Shown here: positions 1 to 15,042 of the stretch, piece by piece | Layout: the number at the start of each line of letters is the position of its first letter | Numbering within the stretch: position 1 is the stretch's first letter | Source of the DNA: Rhizomucor pusillus | Taxonomy: Eukaryota; Mucoromycota; Mucoromycetes; Mucorales; Lichtheimiaceae | Assembly (NCBI GenBank): GCA_900175165.2 | Contig: FWWN02000128.1 | Coordinates: 1 to 60,124 of the forward strand | Reading direction: 5' to 3' | Length of the DNA stretch: 60,124 nt | Translations under genes and position numbers: made by a program | The notes under the pieces: model-generated | Database searches by the model: none | Seen by the model: the letters and a program-made list of their open reading frames with translations, nothing else | Told to the model about the DNA's origin: nothing

Positions 1-292
1 CTTCTCAAACATCAGTTTAAAAAACCTCACTTTATCCTGGTCTGAGTAGAGTGTGTATCCTCGTTTAACAGTAGCTTCTCTCATGCGAACGTCTGCGTCC
101 TTTGGTTCATCAGCCTGCATAGCAACGGTTCACGTTCGCTCACACGAGGCATATTGCACAAATACTGCGTGTGCGAGCTCACTGATTCAAGAGCGTACGT
201 CTCCCGTCCACAAGATAATCCATGGGTTCAGGCCTGCCATATTCATCAACGACGTTGCCGTGCCCATCTGCATAGAAAAATTGGTTATCCAT
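1..292 (-). CDS. N-terminal part of a transposase-like protein, cut by the window edge
   Basis: This is a minus-strand partial gene. I start it at the ATG at 292, the first Met after the short repeats at 390-508. A tentative model is exon 199-292, intron 93-198 (donor GTACGC, acceptor GCAG), then exon 1-92 running off the window. The reading is open throughout. Its start holds an aromatic/acidic stretch (DNQFFYADGHGNVVDEYGRP), and the second exon has a basic segment (RMREATVKRGYTLYS) followed by DKVRFFKLMFEK. From memory, this layout resembles the N-termini of IS630/Tc1-type (DDE_3) transposase-like proteins that are very numerous in Mucorales; the family call is inference from that resemblance. 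No catalytic DDE residues lie inside the window, so it could also be a domesticated or broken copy. The splice sites are the least certain part. Confidence 0.4.
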
Positions 293-389
293 TTTGAAAA
301 CGTGTGTGATGCGGTACTTCGAGTGTGAAATGGTAGGAAGAAGGAAAACAAAAGTTAAAACGCTTACGTACTTTATATAGTTCTTAGCG

Positions 390-508
390 TGCGACAAGAC
401 TTTCTGGCTATGCGACATCTAATTTGTAAGCACACGACATCTCTTTTTGGGAAATGCGAATTTGACTTTTGACAAAATGCGACATCAATTTTTATGGGAC
501 GCGACATT
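390..508. repeat. Five spaced copies of a TGCGACAT-like octamer
   Basis: TGCGACAA (390-397), TGCGACAT (411-418), CACGACAT (433-440), TGCGACAT (479-486) and CGCGACAT (500-507) occur in 118 bases, all in the same orientation (ATGTCGCA on the minus strand). They lie just outside the start of the transposase-like fragment, as subterminal transposase-binding repeats would. No terminal inverted partner can be seen because the element runs off the window. Confidence 0.5.
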
Positions 509-696
509 AATTTATGGAAAGAGTGTATTGCAAACTAATAAACTCTTACTTCGCCATTGCAGATGGCTACCAATGCACTGTAGCATATTTCCGAGAGACG
601 GCAGTGCAGGGATAGTCACACATAGAGTCATGATCTTGAATATAGATGGCTCCAAAGATAGTTTTCCATCATTTGAGATGAATGCGCATACAATTT

Positions 697-702
697 TTTA
701 TT
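697..702 (-). terminator. Poly(A) signal of phosphoglucomutase
   Basis: AATAAA on the minus strand (TTTATT on plus), about 45 bases after the stop codon at 748. Confidence 0.6.
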
Positions 703-747
703 AAGCACTGCCCGAAGTTTCGAAGCCAAACAGAAAGGAAACGAGGC

Positions 748-2667
<1,920 letters not shown>

Positions 2668-3695
2668 ACCCTTTGTTTCAAACGCTGCAGAGCTGGAAAA
2701 AATGGAGCAGCCAAGAAAACACGAAAGTCATATTTATACTGAATCGGTTTAACAAACTTGCGTACTAAACGTCTTGGTAACGTCAACAGACTATAGCTCA
2801 AAAGTGTTTGCTTGTTTGCTTGCAAAATCCGTGTTTGCCAGGGCATTGCGAGTATGTATTCTTAATCTCTTTCATCATCAGCAGTTTGCATTTCCAGAAC
2901 CATGGAAATTTGATCTGCAACTGTGTATTCCTGCATAGTTTATACGAGGTAGTTTGAATAGTGGTCACCAAACTGCTCAATAGAATTCTTTATACTGTTT
3001 GATTACATGCAATCAAACCGAAAAGTTCATTTTCTGTCGCTTTCATTGTTGCTTAAAATGTCTGCCTGCATATGCATACGGATGGTATGTTTTTTGTTCC
3101 ATATGCACACGTATCAGCAGAGAGTACATGCCATTTGTTTATAGGCCAAACATACGAATTGTGAGGTGAAAAATGTCTTCCCACCGATATTTCACAATTG
3201 TGAGGTGAAAAATGGCTTCCCACCGATATTTCACAGAGACAGGACCTGTCACGCGACGATTGACATCAATAATGGATCCGCATTACCTTTTCTGTTGCTA
3301 TTGCTGCTTTTTTTCCGTGGTCCTGTGATCACAGATAAGCGACGCTGCTAGCTGCATGGTTCGGAATTGATTGCAAGTAAACCCTTTCCTGTACGCTTAT
3401 TGGATCCACTGCGTTGTCACATACACAGTTCTAGTCAAACATATTAAGAGGGTTAAGGTGGATGACGATGGCGGTGATGAGCAAGTTCGCAAAATAGTGA
3501 TGATGGTATGGATAAACCGATGGAGACAGAGAGAAGCGCGTATGCGCGCATCACTCTCGAAACGATGTCTCACCTGGAGAAAAGGATTCGATTTCACTCC
3601 CCTGTTCAGTTTCCCTTTTCCACATCTTCTTTTCCATCTTCCCTCCCCACTCACTATCTCATCCTTTCTGTGTGTCTCACTTTCTCTCAATCAAG
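2668..3695. other. Divergent intergenic region, pgm / GLT1
   Basis: About 1 kb between two divergent metabolic genes. It holds the 39-bp tandem duplication at 3157-3234 and a pyrimidine-rich tract (about 3590-3690) just upstream of the GLT1 start. No convincing TATA box or additional gene was seen. Confidence 0.6.
3157..3234. repeat. Two tandem copies of a 39-bp unit
   Basis: Units at 3157-3195 and 3196-3234 differ at one base (ATGTCTTCC against ATGGCTTCC). Each begins AATTGTGAGGTGAAA and ends ATATTTCAC, so the junction forms a 12-bp perfect palindrome, TCACAATTGTGA, at 3192-3203. GTGAAA and TTTCAC within each unit can also pair. Confidence 0.85.
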
Positions 3696-6600
3696 ATGAA
3701 AGAAAACGTATCATGGGCCGAAGCTATTCCACCTGCGCAGGGCTTGTACGATCCCGATTATGAAAAGGATGCATGCGGTGTCGGTTTTGTTGTCAACATC
3801 AAAGGCAAGCGCTCGCACAAGATCCTCAGTGATGCCAGTAATATCCTGTGCAGAATGACACATCGCGGCGCTAGCGGTGCCGATATACGAGATGGAGACG
3901 GTGCAGGCGTGATGACAGCCATCCCGGATGAGTTCTTTCGTATCGAGACATCCCGTGACCTTGGGTTTGAGTTGCCTCCCGAGGGGCAGTACGCTGTGGG
4001 CAATATTTTCATGAAGAAGGAGAACATGGCCGAGAGCAAGCAGGTATTCGAGACTTTGGCCGATGCACTCGGTCTTCAAGTGCTCGGATGGCGACGCGTA
4101 CCCCGCGACAGCAGCATTCTCGGTCCTGCGGCTCGCTCCAAGGAGCCCGTTATTGAGCAGCCATTCGTAATTGCCAAGGATGATAAAATGGATCCAAGAC
4201 AATTCGAGCGTCAGCTGTATGTTTTACGTAAGCACTCTACGCACACGATCACCATGAAAAAGTGGTTCTATGTCTGCTCGCTGTCGAACAAGAACATTAT
4301 TTACAAGGGTCAGCTGACACCAAAGCAAGTGTATGCTTACTTTTACGATTTGGTCAATGTCAAGTACACCACACATTTTGCTCTTGTACATTCTAGGTAT
4401 GACTTCAGTTTCTCGTGAATACACTCACACCCATCCATACATTAAACTTTGCTTACTTTGTTTAGATTTTCCACAAACACGTTCCCTTCGTGGGACCGTG
4501 CTCAGCCAATGCGGTGGTGCGCACACAATGGCGAGATCAACACTTTGCGAGGAAACAAAAACTGGATGCGATCTCGCGAAGGTCTCATGACATCTGACAC
4601 TTTTGGCGATGAGCTAGAATTGTTGTATCCAATAATCGAAGAGGGCGGCTCCGACTCTGCAGCTTTTGACAATGTTCTGGAGCTGTTGGTGGTTAACGGC
4701 GTCTTGACACTTCCGGAAGCAGTGATGGTTATGATCCCGGAAGCTTGGCAAAATAATCCACTCATGGAGCCCGAAAAGAAAGCTTTTTATCAGTGGGCGG
4801 CTACAATCATGGAACCATGGGATGGTACATACTACATCACTTACTGGAGAAACTTTGCAGTTAACCAAAGGAAAAATATCAGGTCCTGCGTTGTTTACAT
4901 TTTGTGATGGCAGATATTGTGGCGCCTCGTTGGATCGTAACGGCCTTCGACCCTGTCGATTCTACATATTATCAGATGATACTATGATCTGTGCTTCTGA
5001 AGTAGGCACATTGCACGTGGATCCTGAGACGGTCGTCCAGAAAGGCCGATTGCAACCTGGCAAGATGTTACTCGTCGATACTGAGAAGGGCAAACTGGTG
5101 GCAAGTATCCAAACATAATTAGAAGATATCATTTCGAGTCTAATCTTTCTACGTTAGGATGACAAGGAGCTCAAGCTGACGACAGCCGCTAAAGCCAACT
5201 TTATGGACTGGATGAAACAACGAGTGAAATTGTCAGATATCGTCAAGGCGGCCGGGGATGGTTATCAGGACACGCTCGATGATTTCACTATCCACACAGA
5301 TCCAAAACTCAAAGCTTTCGGCTATACGCTCGAACAGCTCAACCTTCTGATGATGCCTATGGCCAGTGACGGTAAAGAGGCACTTGGGTCAATGGGTAAC
5401 GATGCTGCTTTGGCATGTCTGGCCAAGCAACCTCGGCTTATCTACGAGTATTTTCGACAACTATTCGCTCAAGTGACGAATCCACCTATTGACCCTATCC
5501 GTGAAGAGATTGTCATGTCGCTCGAGTGCTACGTGGGGCCAGAGGGCAATATCCTCGAAATGGATCCTTCGCAGTGTCACCGCATAGTTCTTCCTTCTCC
5601 AATTCTATCTATGCGAGAGCTAGCGGCGGTGAAGCAAATGGAAAAAGCATATTCATCGTGGAAAGTCGCCACTATCGACATTACCTTCCCCCGCGAGGAT
5701 GGTATGGAAGGATACGTGGATGCGTTGGAACGTGTGTGTAACGAGGCAACCGATGCAATCAAGCAGCATTACAAGGTTGTTGTTCTATCGGACCGCGCAG
5801 TCAATCACGAGCGTGTTGCTATCTCATCGCTTATCGCTGTTGGCGGCGTCCATCATCACCTAGTCAGAAATAAGATGCGCAGCCACATTGCACTCATGGT
5901 CGAGACAGCTGAGGCCCGAGAAGTCCATCATTTTTGTACACTAATCGGCTACGGCGCTGATGCCATCTGCCCATATCTTGCCTTCGAAGCCATGCTCAAA
6001 CTACATCGCGAGCGTGCTGTGAGAGATGGCTTAACTCCGGAAAAGATCATTACAAATTTTACAAAGGCATGCGGCAACGGTATCAAGAAAGTCATGTCGA
6101 AAATGGGTATCTCTACACTGGCTTCGTACAAAGGAGCGCAGATCTTTGAAGCCCTGGGAATCGATGATACAGTGATTTCACGGTGTTTCGCGGGCACAGC
6201 TTCGCGTATCAAGGGTGTCACATTTGATACTTTTGCCTTGGACGCACTTACATTGCACGAAGTTGGCTACCCTCGACGCAACCGCGTGCAACCACCTGCT
6301 TTGCCAGAGTCAGGCGAGTATCATTGGAGAGACGGGGGCGAGCCTCACATTGCGGAACCGTCTGGTATGGCAAACTTACAGGATGCTGTTCGGCAAAAAA
6401 ACCAGTCATCCTACGACGCCTACACACGCAATGCCTACGAAGCCATCCGTGCTTGCACCCTCCGTGGTATGCTGGAGTTCAAATACGATGCTCGCAAACC
6501 GGTTCCTTTGGACGAGGTAGAGCCATGGACAAATATCGTAAAGCGCTTCGTTACGGGCGCCATGTCGTATGGTTCAATTTCCATGGAAGCACACTCGTCT

Positions 6601-9600
6601 CTGGCTATTGCGATGAACAAAATAGGTGGTAAATCGAATACCGGTGAAGGTGGTGAAAAGCCAGAGCGTTCTATTCCACGGGCCAACGGTGATAACCTAC
6701 GTAGCGCCATCAAACAAGTTGCCTCTGGACGGTTTGGTGTCACTAGCTATTATCTATCAGATTCTGATGAGCTGCAGATCAAGATGGCACAAGGCGCCAA
6801 GCCCGGAGAGGGCGGTGAACTAGCTGGTAGCAAAGTGTCTGAAGAAATTGCTAGCACCCGCAAGACCACTCCTGTAAGTTTTCATTGTAGCTGGGACCGC
6901 TCGTCTTTAATCATCTCACATATCTGTACGATAGGGTATTGGTCTTATCTCCCCTCCTCCCCATCACGATATTTATTCTATCGAAGATTTGAAGCAGCTG
7001 ATCTATGATCTCAAGTGTTCTAGCCCGAGAGCCCGTGTCTCCGTCAAGCTTGTGTCTGAAGTGGGCGTCGGCATCGTCGCTGCTGGCGTGGCCAAAGCCA
7101 AGGCCGATCACATCCTTATCTCTGGACATGACGGTGGCACGGGTGCTTCCCGATGGACGGGTATCAAGTATGCAGGCTTGCCTTGGGAACTAGGACTAGC
7201 GGAGACGCATCAAACGCTGGTTCTAAACGATCTGAGAGGACGTGTAATCGTACAAACAGATGGGCAGATCAAGACAGGTCGTGACGTTGCTATTGCATGC
7301 CTTTTGGGTGCTGAAGAATGGGGTTTTGCCACCACCCCTCTCATTGCCCTCGGCTGTATCATGATGCGCAAATGCCACTTGGTAAGCACGTTTCTCTCTT
7401 CTCCTCTGTATACATTATCTAATATTTACATATCGCGGATATTTGCAGAATACATGTCCCGTCGGCATTGCTACGCAGGATCCAGAGTTGCGCAAAAAGT
7501 TTGAAGGCAAGCCAGAGCATGTTGTCAACTTCTTCTACTACGTCGCAGAAGAGCTACGTGGTATCATGGCCAAACTCGGTTTCCGTACCATCAATGAGAT
7601 GGTGGGTCACACGGAGGTGCTCCGCACAAACGATGATTTACGTACTTACAAGACTGCCAACCTCGACTTGACACCAATACTGACCCCTGCGCACACTCTT
7701 CGACCTGGTGTTGCTACCTACAACGTCCGCAAGCAGCAGCACAATCTCTACGCTCGTCTCGATAACTACTTAGTAGATGAGTCGGAGCCAGCGCTGGCGT
7801 CCAAAGAGAAGGTTAACATTGAAAGTGAAATTGTCAATACGGATCGCGCCGTCGGTGCAACTTTGTCTTACCACGTATCGAAACGCCACGGGGAGGATGG
7901 ATTACCACCCAACACTATCCATGTTTACTTTAAAGGATCTGCGGGCCAATCGTTCAGCGCGTTCCTTGCACCAGGTATCTTTTTCGAGCTGGAAGGCGAT
8001 AGCAACGACTATGTTGGAAAGGGTCTATCGGGCGGTCGGATTGCCATTTATCCACCGAAATCCAGCGCTTTCAAGTCTGAGGAGAATATCATTGTTGGCA
8101 ACGTATGCTTGTACGGCGCCACCAGCGGATATGCATTCATTCGAGGTGTCGCTGCTGAGCGCTTCTGTGTTAGAAACTCAGGTGCCATCGCCGTCGTCGA
8201 AGGTGTCGGCGATCACGGCTGCGAGTATATGACAGGAGGCAGAGTTATCATTCTTGGCGGCACTGGACGTAACTTTGCTGCTGGTATGTCTGGAGGTATC
8301 GCATATGTCCTGGACATGGAAGATAAGTTCAAAGAAAATGTCAACATGGAAATGGTCGAGCTGGAAAGTATCGACGAAGAGCAGGAACGAGCTCAAGTAC
8401 GATCGCTCGTTGAGGATCACCACCGTCACACTGGATCCGAAATTGCTGCTCGTGTATTGGCCAGTTTCGACCACTATTTGCGTTACTTTGTGAAAGTCAT
8501 GCCCATCGAGTATCGCCATCTATTGGAGTCTCAAAAGAAAAAGACAGCACAGCGAGAGCCAGCACCGTCGGCATCTACTGCCAAAGCAGCAGACGAGCCG
8601 AGCATTGAAGATGTGGAAGACAGTGCTCTCGACGAAGCATCGATTTTGGAACGACGTACACGACTTGATAAACTCAGAGGCTTCATGAAGTACAAACGAC
8701 GCATAGATGAATATCGAAAAGCCAACGTGCGCACCAAGGATTGGAAAGAAATCAATAATCGACTTTCCCGGCCTCAATTGCACGAACAAGCTGCCCGATG
8801 CATGGATTGCGGCGTACCTTTCTGCCAATCTGATACTGGTTGTCCTATCGGTAAGTTACACGCTACATCGCATTGGTTGCCATAGTCGCATATCGCCCAT
8901 GGTGATAAGTCACATTACTATGCCTGGTTACCTGGTTGGAATTGGTGTGCTAACTTGCTCCTATTTATGGTTTCTAGGTAACATCATTCCTAAATGGAAC
9001 GAACTCGTGTATAAGGATCAATGGCGACAAGCGCTGGACCGGTTACTCATGACGAATAACTTCCCAGAGTTTACAGGTCGCGTCTGGTAAGCCAAAGATC
9101 CTCAAGCACCTTTTTACACCTCGCTAATCGTTTCTTTTTCCTCTTTCTTTCCCTTTTCCTTTGGAAATGCAGCCCGGCCCCTTGTGAAAGCTCCTGTGTG
9201 CTAGGCCTGACATCCCCACCAGTCTCCATCAAAAGCATCGAATGTGCGATTATCGATAAAGGTTTCGAAGAAGGATGGATTATACCGACACCTCCAAAGC
9301 AGCGCACTGGCAAAGTAGTCGCTATTGTTGGTTCAGGTCCCGCCGGTTTGGCAGCTGCAGATCAATTAAACAAGGCTGGACACACAGTTACCGTCTATGA
9401 CCGCAACGATCGTATGGGAGGTCTTTTGATGTATGGTATCCCTAACATGAAACTCGAGAAGGCAGTGGTGCAGCGACGCATCGATCTCATGGAAGCTGAG
9501 GGCGTCACGTTTGTACCAAACGCTGAAGTCGGTGTCAACATCGATGCCAGAAAGCTCAAAGAAGAGACCGATGCCTTGATTATTGCTACAGGAGCCACGT

Positions 9601-10427
9601 GGCCGCGCGATCTAAAGATTCCAGGTCGCGACAGCAACGGTATCCATTTTGCCATGGAATTCCTGCAAGCCAATACCAAGAGTTTACTGGACAGCGAGTT
9701 GACAGACGGCAAGTATCTCTCCGCCAAGGATAAGCATGTTATCGTCATTGGAGGTGGTGACACCGGTAACGATTGTATTGGCACGTCAATGCGACATGGA
9801 TGCAAATCGATTGTCAACTTTGAACTGCTTCCGCAACCGCCAGATACTCGAGCTCACGACAATCCATGGCCACAATTTGCTCGTGTTTTCAAACTAGACT
9901 ATGGCCACGCTGAAGTGAAAGCCCATTTCCACCGTGATCCTCGGCAGTACTGTATCCTCTCCAAGGAATTCGTCAAGGACGACAAGAACGATGTACGAGG
10001 CGTCAAGACTATCAGAGTACAGTGGGAACGCGATGCTACTGGACGGTGGTCGATGACAGAAATACCGGGTACAGAACAGTTTTTTGAAGCCGATTTGGTT
10101 CTGCTATCCATGGGTTTTCTCGGTCCAGAAGACAGTATTGTCAAGCAATTGCATCTCAAACAGGATGCGCGCACAAACATAGAAACGCCAAGGGGCAGAT
10201 ACGAAACATCGGTGCCAGGTGTCTTTGCAGCCGGCGATTGTCGCCGTGGACAGTCGTTGATTGTCTGGGGTATCAATGAAGGCCGCCAATGCGCCCGCGA
10301 AGTGGACCTTTGGCTCATGGGTAACACATATTTGCCAGTGGCTGGTGGAATATGCCAGCGTTCACTGGAACATCTCGAGACGACTGATGGAAAGCAAAAG
10401 AAGGCAGCTGTCACTGTTGCAGCGTAA
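3696..10427 (+). CDS. GLT1: Glutamate synthase (NADH-dependent GOGAT, fused large and small subunits)
   Basis: Makes two glutamates from glutamine plus 2-oxoglutarate using NADH, the second half of the GS-GOGAT ammonium assimilation cycle. Eight exons (3696-4396, 4466-4824, 4883-5100, 5158-6873, 6935-7381, 7449-8850, 8978-9086, 9173-10427) total 2068 residues, close to yeast Glt1. The class II amidotransferase nucleophile is Cys27, exposed by removing a 26-residue propeptide (DACGVGF). The central and FMN domains follow; the latter includes KPGEGGEL. The 3Fe-4S cysteines C1139, C1145 and C1150 (CX5CX4C) straddle intron 5. The glutamate-binding beta-helix then leads to the small-subunit part, with 4Fe-4S cysteines ([20 protein letters not shown]) and two dinucleotide motifs (VGSGPAG and IGGGDTG). 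Intron 3 (5101-5157) appears to use a GC donor. I chose the ATG at 3696 because it places Cys27 correctly. Confidence 0.98.
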
Positions 10428-11214
10428 CTAGCCATATGTAGTTTCTACTCTTAATAAAGATTCGCTCTGTATATAAGAATGCCGTTAAATCATGACTTTC
10501 GTCTGTTGCTGACCTCCTCCCATCATCCGTCAGAAAGGAGATGGGTGATCTGCTGCTATTTATTGCATGTGTATAAGGAAATGTCATTTGGTCATAGCTA
10601 GAAAGGTTGAGATATGCATGAATTATGCAAGTGGGGGAATGAAGAAATGTAGATAGACATAGAGAAGCGTTTTTGATACGTTGAGAGTGGTCTTAATTGT
10701 CTTTGAAAAAGTGCAAGACTGTGTTGATAACTATGATCGCAAGCACCGCTTTCAAAAGGAAAGCTCCATTCTTTCTGAATTCTTTCCCTGCCAACTTTGT
10801 TGGTGTGGGCACCTGTTTCACATAAACAATCAGTGCCAGTGCCGATTGCAGTGATGTGATTAGAATCTCACCAACTCCATTACTTCAGATCGGCGACCAT
10901 CTGCTTGGTTAGAATACAAGTATCGTGTTGTTTTAATGCTTTTCGGGTCCTGTATCCAGCGTGATTAGTCTCTCTTTCGCTTTAAACTTTGGATCGTGTC
11001 TATTCAAAACTTTTTTTTAGTACATACCATTGCCGAGATATGCATGAAAGCGAGAAGCGGACTCTGACACGGAAGACATCCAAAATATACTCATCCAGCT
11101 CGGTCAACAAACACCTACAATCTCGGATCTAACTTTTGCTCTTCAAAGCACCGTCTGCAAGCTCCATCTGACAAGAATATGGATTTTTCACCAGAGTAAT
11201 AATTATTTTATTCA
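10428..11214. other. Intergenic, convergent GLT1 / Nudix gene
   Basis: Between two convergent genes. Besides the GLT1 poly(A) signal I see no supported gene, RNA or repeat here. Confidence 0.6.
10453..10458 (+). terminator. Poly(A) signal of GLT1
   Basis: AATAAA 25 bases after the GLT1 stop codon. Confidence 0.6.
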
Positions 11215-11751
11215 TCATTTCTGGTCTGACAAGACCTGGACCATAGCCGCCTTTCGGTTATCCGGCAGTTCTATGAAATGCTTCAAGGGCGTAAAGAGGG
11301 GTTTAAACTGGACGAGGTCATTGTAAGCTACCCATTGCCAGGAACCATCGAGCTTTTCTGGCTCCATGACACGCAGCTGGGCCGGGTCTTTGGCCCTACC
11401 CGCCATGAAAATCGTAACATAGTGTTTTCCTTCGCTTTCCATGATGTCATTTGTAGCCGTGATAAAATCGATTTGATCAAGTTGCAAGTTTGTTTCCTCC
11501 AGGACTTCGCGTCGGGCACATTCTTCGAAATTCTCGTTTACTTCCAGGTGCCCGCCTGGTAGCTGCCACGCTCCCGAGCCGTGCGACCCTTTACGCTTCC
11601 CAATCAAGATCTTGACCCCTTGCTCGGTCTGCTTTGTTACAAAGCACCCTACACCGACACGCACGACTGAAAGGTAGTGGAGATCGCTGTAGAGTCAATG
11701 ATGTTGATCATTCAACAAGAGCTTGCTGTTACTGATTTTACCTCCTGACAT
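11215..11751 (-). CDS. Nudix hydrolase, NUDT15/MutT-like
   Basis: Small nucleotide (deoxy)nucleoside diphosphate-linked hydrolase, probably sanitising oxidised or modified nucleotides. Two exons: a 10-nt first exon (11742-11751, ATGTCAGGAG followed by GTAAAA) and 11215-11666, joined in phase 1 to give 153 residues. The second exon alone has no in-frame ATG at its 5' end, so the tiny first exon is needed. The Nudix box is intact: GGHLEVNENFEECARREVLE then ETNL matches GX5EX7REUXEEXGU except for Thr-Asn in the last positions. The preceding GKRKGSHGSGAWQLPGG is characteristic of the NUDT15 subgroup. It is divergent from the FHA/G-patch gene with 384 bases between start codons. The substrate cannot be read from sequence. 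Confidence 0.9.
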
Positions 11752-12135
11752 ATGAAGAAGAAAAGACCGCAGCAGTAGCGAGAGAGGGCACAGAAGAAAT
11801 GTTTGGCTCGTTAAAATGATCTACAGCTTTAACATCGATTGACCAAGTCCTTTTCATCTAATCATATATGATTATAGATAATGCAAATGATTCTTATTAG
11901 AAGGTGCTAAACATGCACAGCCGGGAAACTCGATCAGTGTCATTCTGCTAGGTCTACTTGCGTGTGTAATGTATCTGGATCTAGAGCTTCTCCGTTAATA
12001 AAACATTGTCGTATAAATAAGTAATATCGTCAAAGATTTGTGGATACAGTAACATGCGATAGGAGCTTGTCTGTGGGAGCATTTAATCGTCTGAAATTCG
12101 GGCCATACGTACTCTCCCATTTCTCAAAGTTTCTT
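11752..12135. other. Divergent promoter region, Nudix / FHA-G-patch genes
   Basis: 384 bases shared by two divergent starts. A minimal upstream ORF (ATG CGA TAG, 12054-12062) precedes the FHA/G-patch start at 12136 if transcription begins upstream of it. No clear TATA box. Confidence 0.45.
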
Positions 12136-13434
12136 ATGAGTTATCGAGACTCAGAAGCAGCAAAGCCATCAAAAACCAGGCTTTCAGAAAAGAGCATACG
12201 AGATCAAGCAGCAGAGACACAGACCGTTGCCGAGACAAGCAAGCATGACTACGATGCAGCAGACGATCAGATTGATCAATCAAGATCTTCAGTGCAGAAT
12301 CCGCGATATCTATACAATGAAGAGAGAGATCTCTGGTACGATTCAGTAACGGGAAGCTATTCCCGCTACGATGATCGCACAAAGACGTACATGCCTGTTC
12401 GTGTCATTGACTATCAAGACGACGACGTTGCTGATTCTGGTGAGCCGGATAGTTCAGCGACCTTGCGCCTTGTCGTACAAGGGTCGAAATTGCTGCCTGC
12501 TGGCCACATTGTCCTGGTAGATGCCAGCGGGCTGACGGTCGGCCGGGACAAATCGTGGGATAAACGTCTTAGACTTGCGGAAATGGCAGTGAGCAAGTTC
12601 CATTGCCAAATATACTATGATCCTGGAAACGTGGGTGTGGGCGACAGCGAGAACAGCAACGATAAAGAAGGTTTTCGAATCGTGGACGTTGGATCAACTA
12701 ATGGAACATATTTAAATGGTGAAAGATTATCAGAAAGCAAGAAAAGCAGCGTACCGAGGCATCTCAGTCACTTGGATCTTGTTCAAATCGGATCAACGAT
12801 CCTTCAAGTGCACCTGCACCGAAATGAATGGCCTTGCAAGCAGTGCCAAACAACTAACGATAATGTTATCGATGTCGCAAAGATGAATGCCCCAAAGGAA
12901 AAGCAACAACAGCAACAGCAACAGACGACAACGACCATAAAGGATCTGTTTAGACCGACAATCCTAGATCACAAAAGAGAACTGGCCCTATTGAAGAAAA
13001 AGTATGCGGCCCCGATGAGCCCGGCAATGCGCCCCAAATTTATCGACAGAAGGCGATGGAAGAATGATGGTGGCGGAAGTATCGTGGACGATCACGAAAG
13101 AGATGCCCGTTATCATGATCAAAAGTATAAATCATTTTCCAGTCGTCTAGACAGCCTGCAACATTCTCCCCAACCTTTAGATGCCATCAAGACGACAGCT
13201 ACTCCGGTGGGAGGGATAGGTGATAAATTGCTGCGGAAAATGGGCTGGAAAGAAGGGCAAAGTCTTGGTCGCACAGGCACCGACGGCATTTTGGAACCAA
13301 TTAGTCCTACTCAGCGTGGGGACCGACGCGGGCTAGGAGGAGAAGCAGGAGCGTCCTGGAAAAAGGAATCACCCTATCAAAGAATTAACATCACAACCCG
13401 AGAACGTTACAACTCCTCCTCCACTCAAAACTGA
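12136..13434 (+). CDS. FHA and G-patch domain protein, AGGF1-like
   Basis: Single-exon gene of 432 residues. Domains in order: an OCRE-like aromatic segment at about 56-88 (YLYNEERDLWYDSVTG and SYSRYD); an FHA domain at about 105-235, with the signature GRDKSWDKRL, SKFHCQI and STNGTYLNG, expected to bind phosphothreonine; a Gln-rich run (about 256-265); and a C-terminal G-patch at about 359-405 (LLRKMGWKEGQSLGRTGTDG). The order OCRE-FHA-G-patch matches animal AGGF1 and its uncharacterised fungal relatives. A G-patch usually activates DEAH helicases in splicing or ribosome assembly, so an RNA-processing role is inferred. The ATG at 12136 is the first in frame; the open frame extends 96 bases upstream without an ATG. 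Confidence 0.9.
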   Translation: MSYRDSEAAKPSKTRLSEKSIRDQAAETQTVAETSKHDYDAADDQIDQSRSSVQNPRYLYNEERDLWYDSVTGSYSRYDDRTKTYMPVRVIDYQDDDVADSGEPDSSATLRLVVQGSKLLPAGHIVLVDASGLTVGRDKSWDKRLRLAEMAVSKFHCQIYYDPGNVGVGDSENSNDKEGFRIVDVGSTNGTYLNGERLSESKKSSVPRHLSHLDLVQIGSTILQVHLHRNEWPCKQCQTTNDNVIDVAKMNAPKEKQQQQQQQTTTTIKDLFRPTILDHKRELALLKKKYAAPMSPAMRPKFIDRRRWKNDGGGSIVDDHERDARYHDQKYKSFSSRLDSLQHSPQPLDAIKTTATPVGGIGDKLLRKMGWKEGQSLGRTGTDGILEPISPTQRGDRRGLGGEAGASWKKESPYQRINITTRERYNSSSTQN

Positions 13435-14961
<1,527 letters not shown>

Positions 14962-14996
14962 AGGCCTCCATAGTCATTTTGATATGCACTAGCAAC

Positions 14997-15002
14997 AATA
15001 AA
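14997..15002 (+). terminator. Poly(A) signal of polyubiquitin
   Basis: AATAAA 35 bases after the stop codon and 35 bases before the end of the convergent neighbour's CDS. Confidence 0.6.
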
Positions 15003-15036
15003 ATGGCGTTACAACTTGTAGCTTTAAATTTCGTCC

Positions 15037-15042
15037 TTTATT
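15037..15042 (-). terminator. Poly(A) signal overlapping the stop codon
   Basis: AATAAA on the minus strand (15037-15042) contains the TAA stop (15038-15040) of the Ufd1-like gene. Confidence 0.5.
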
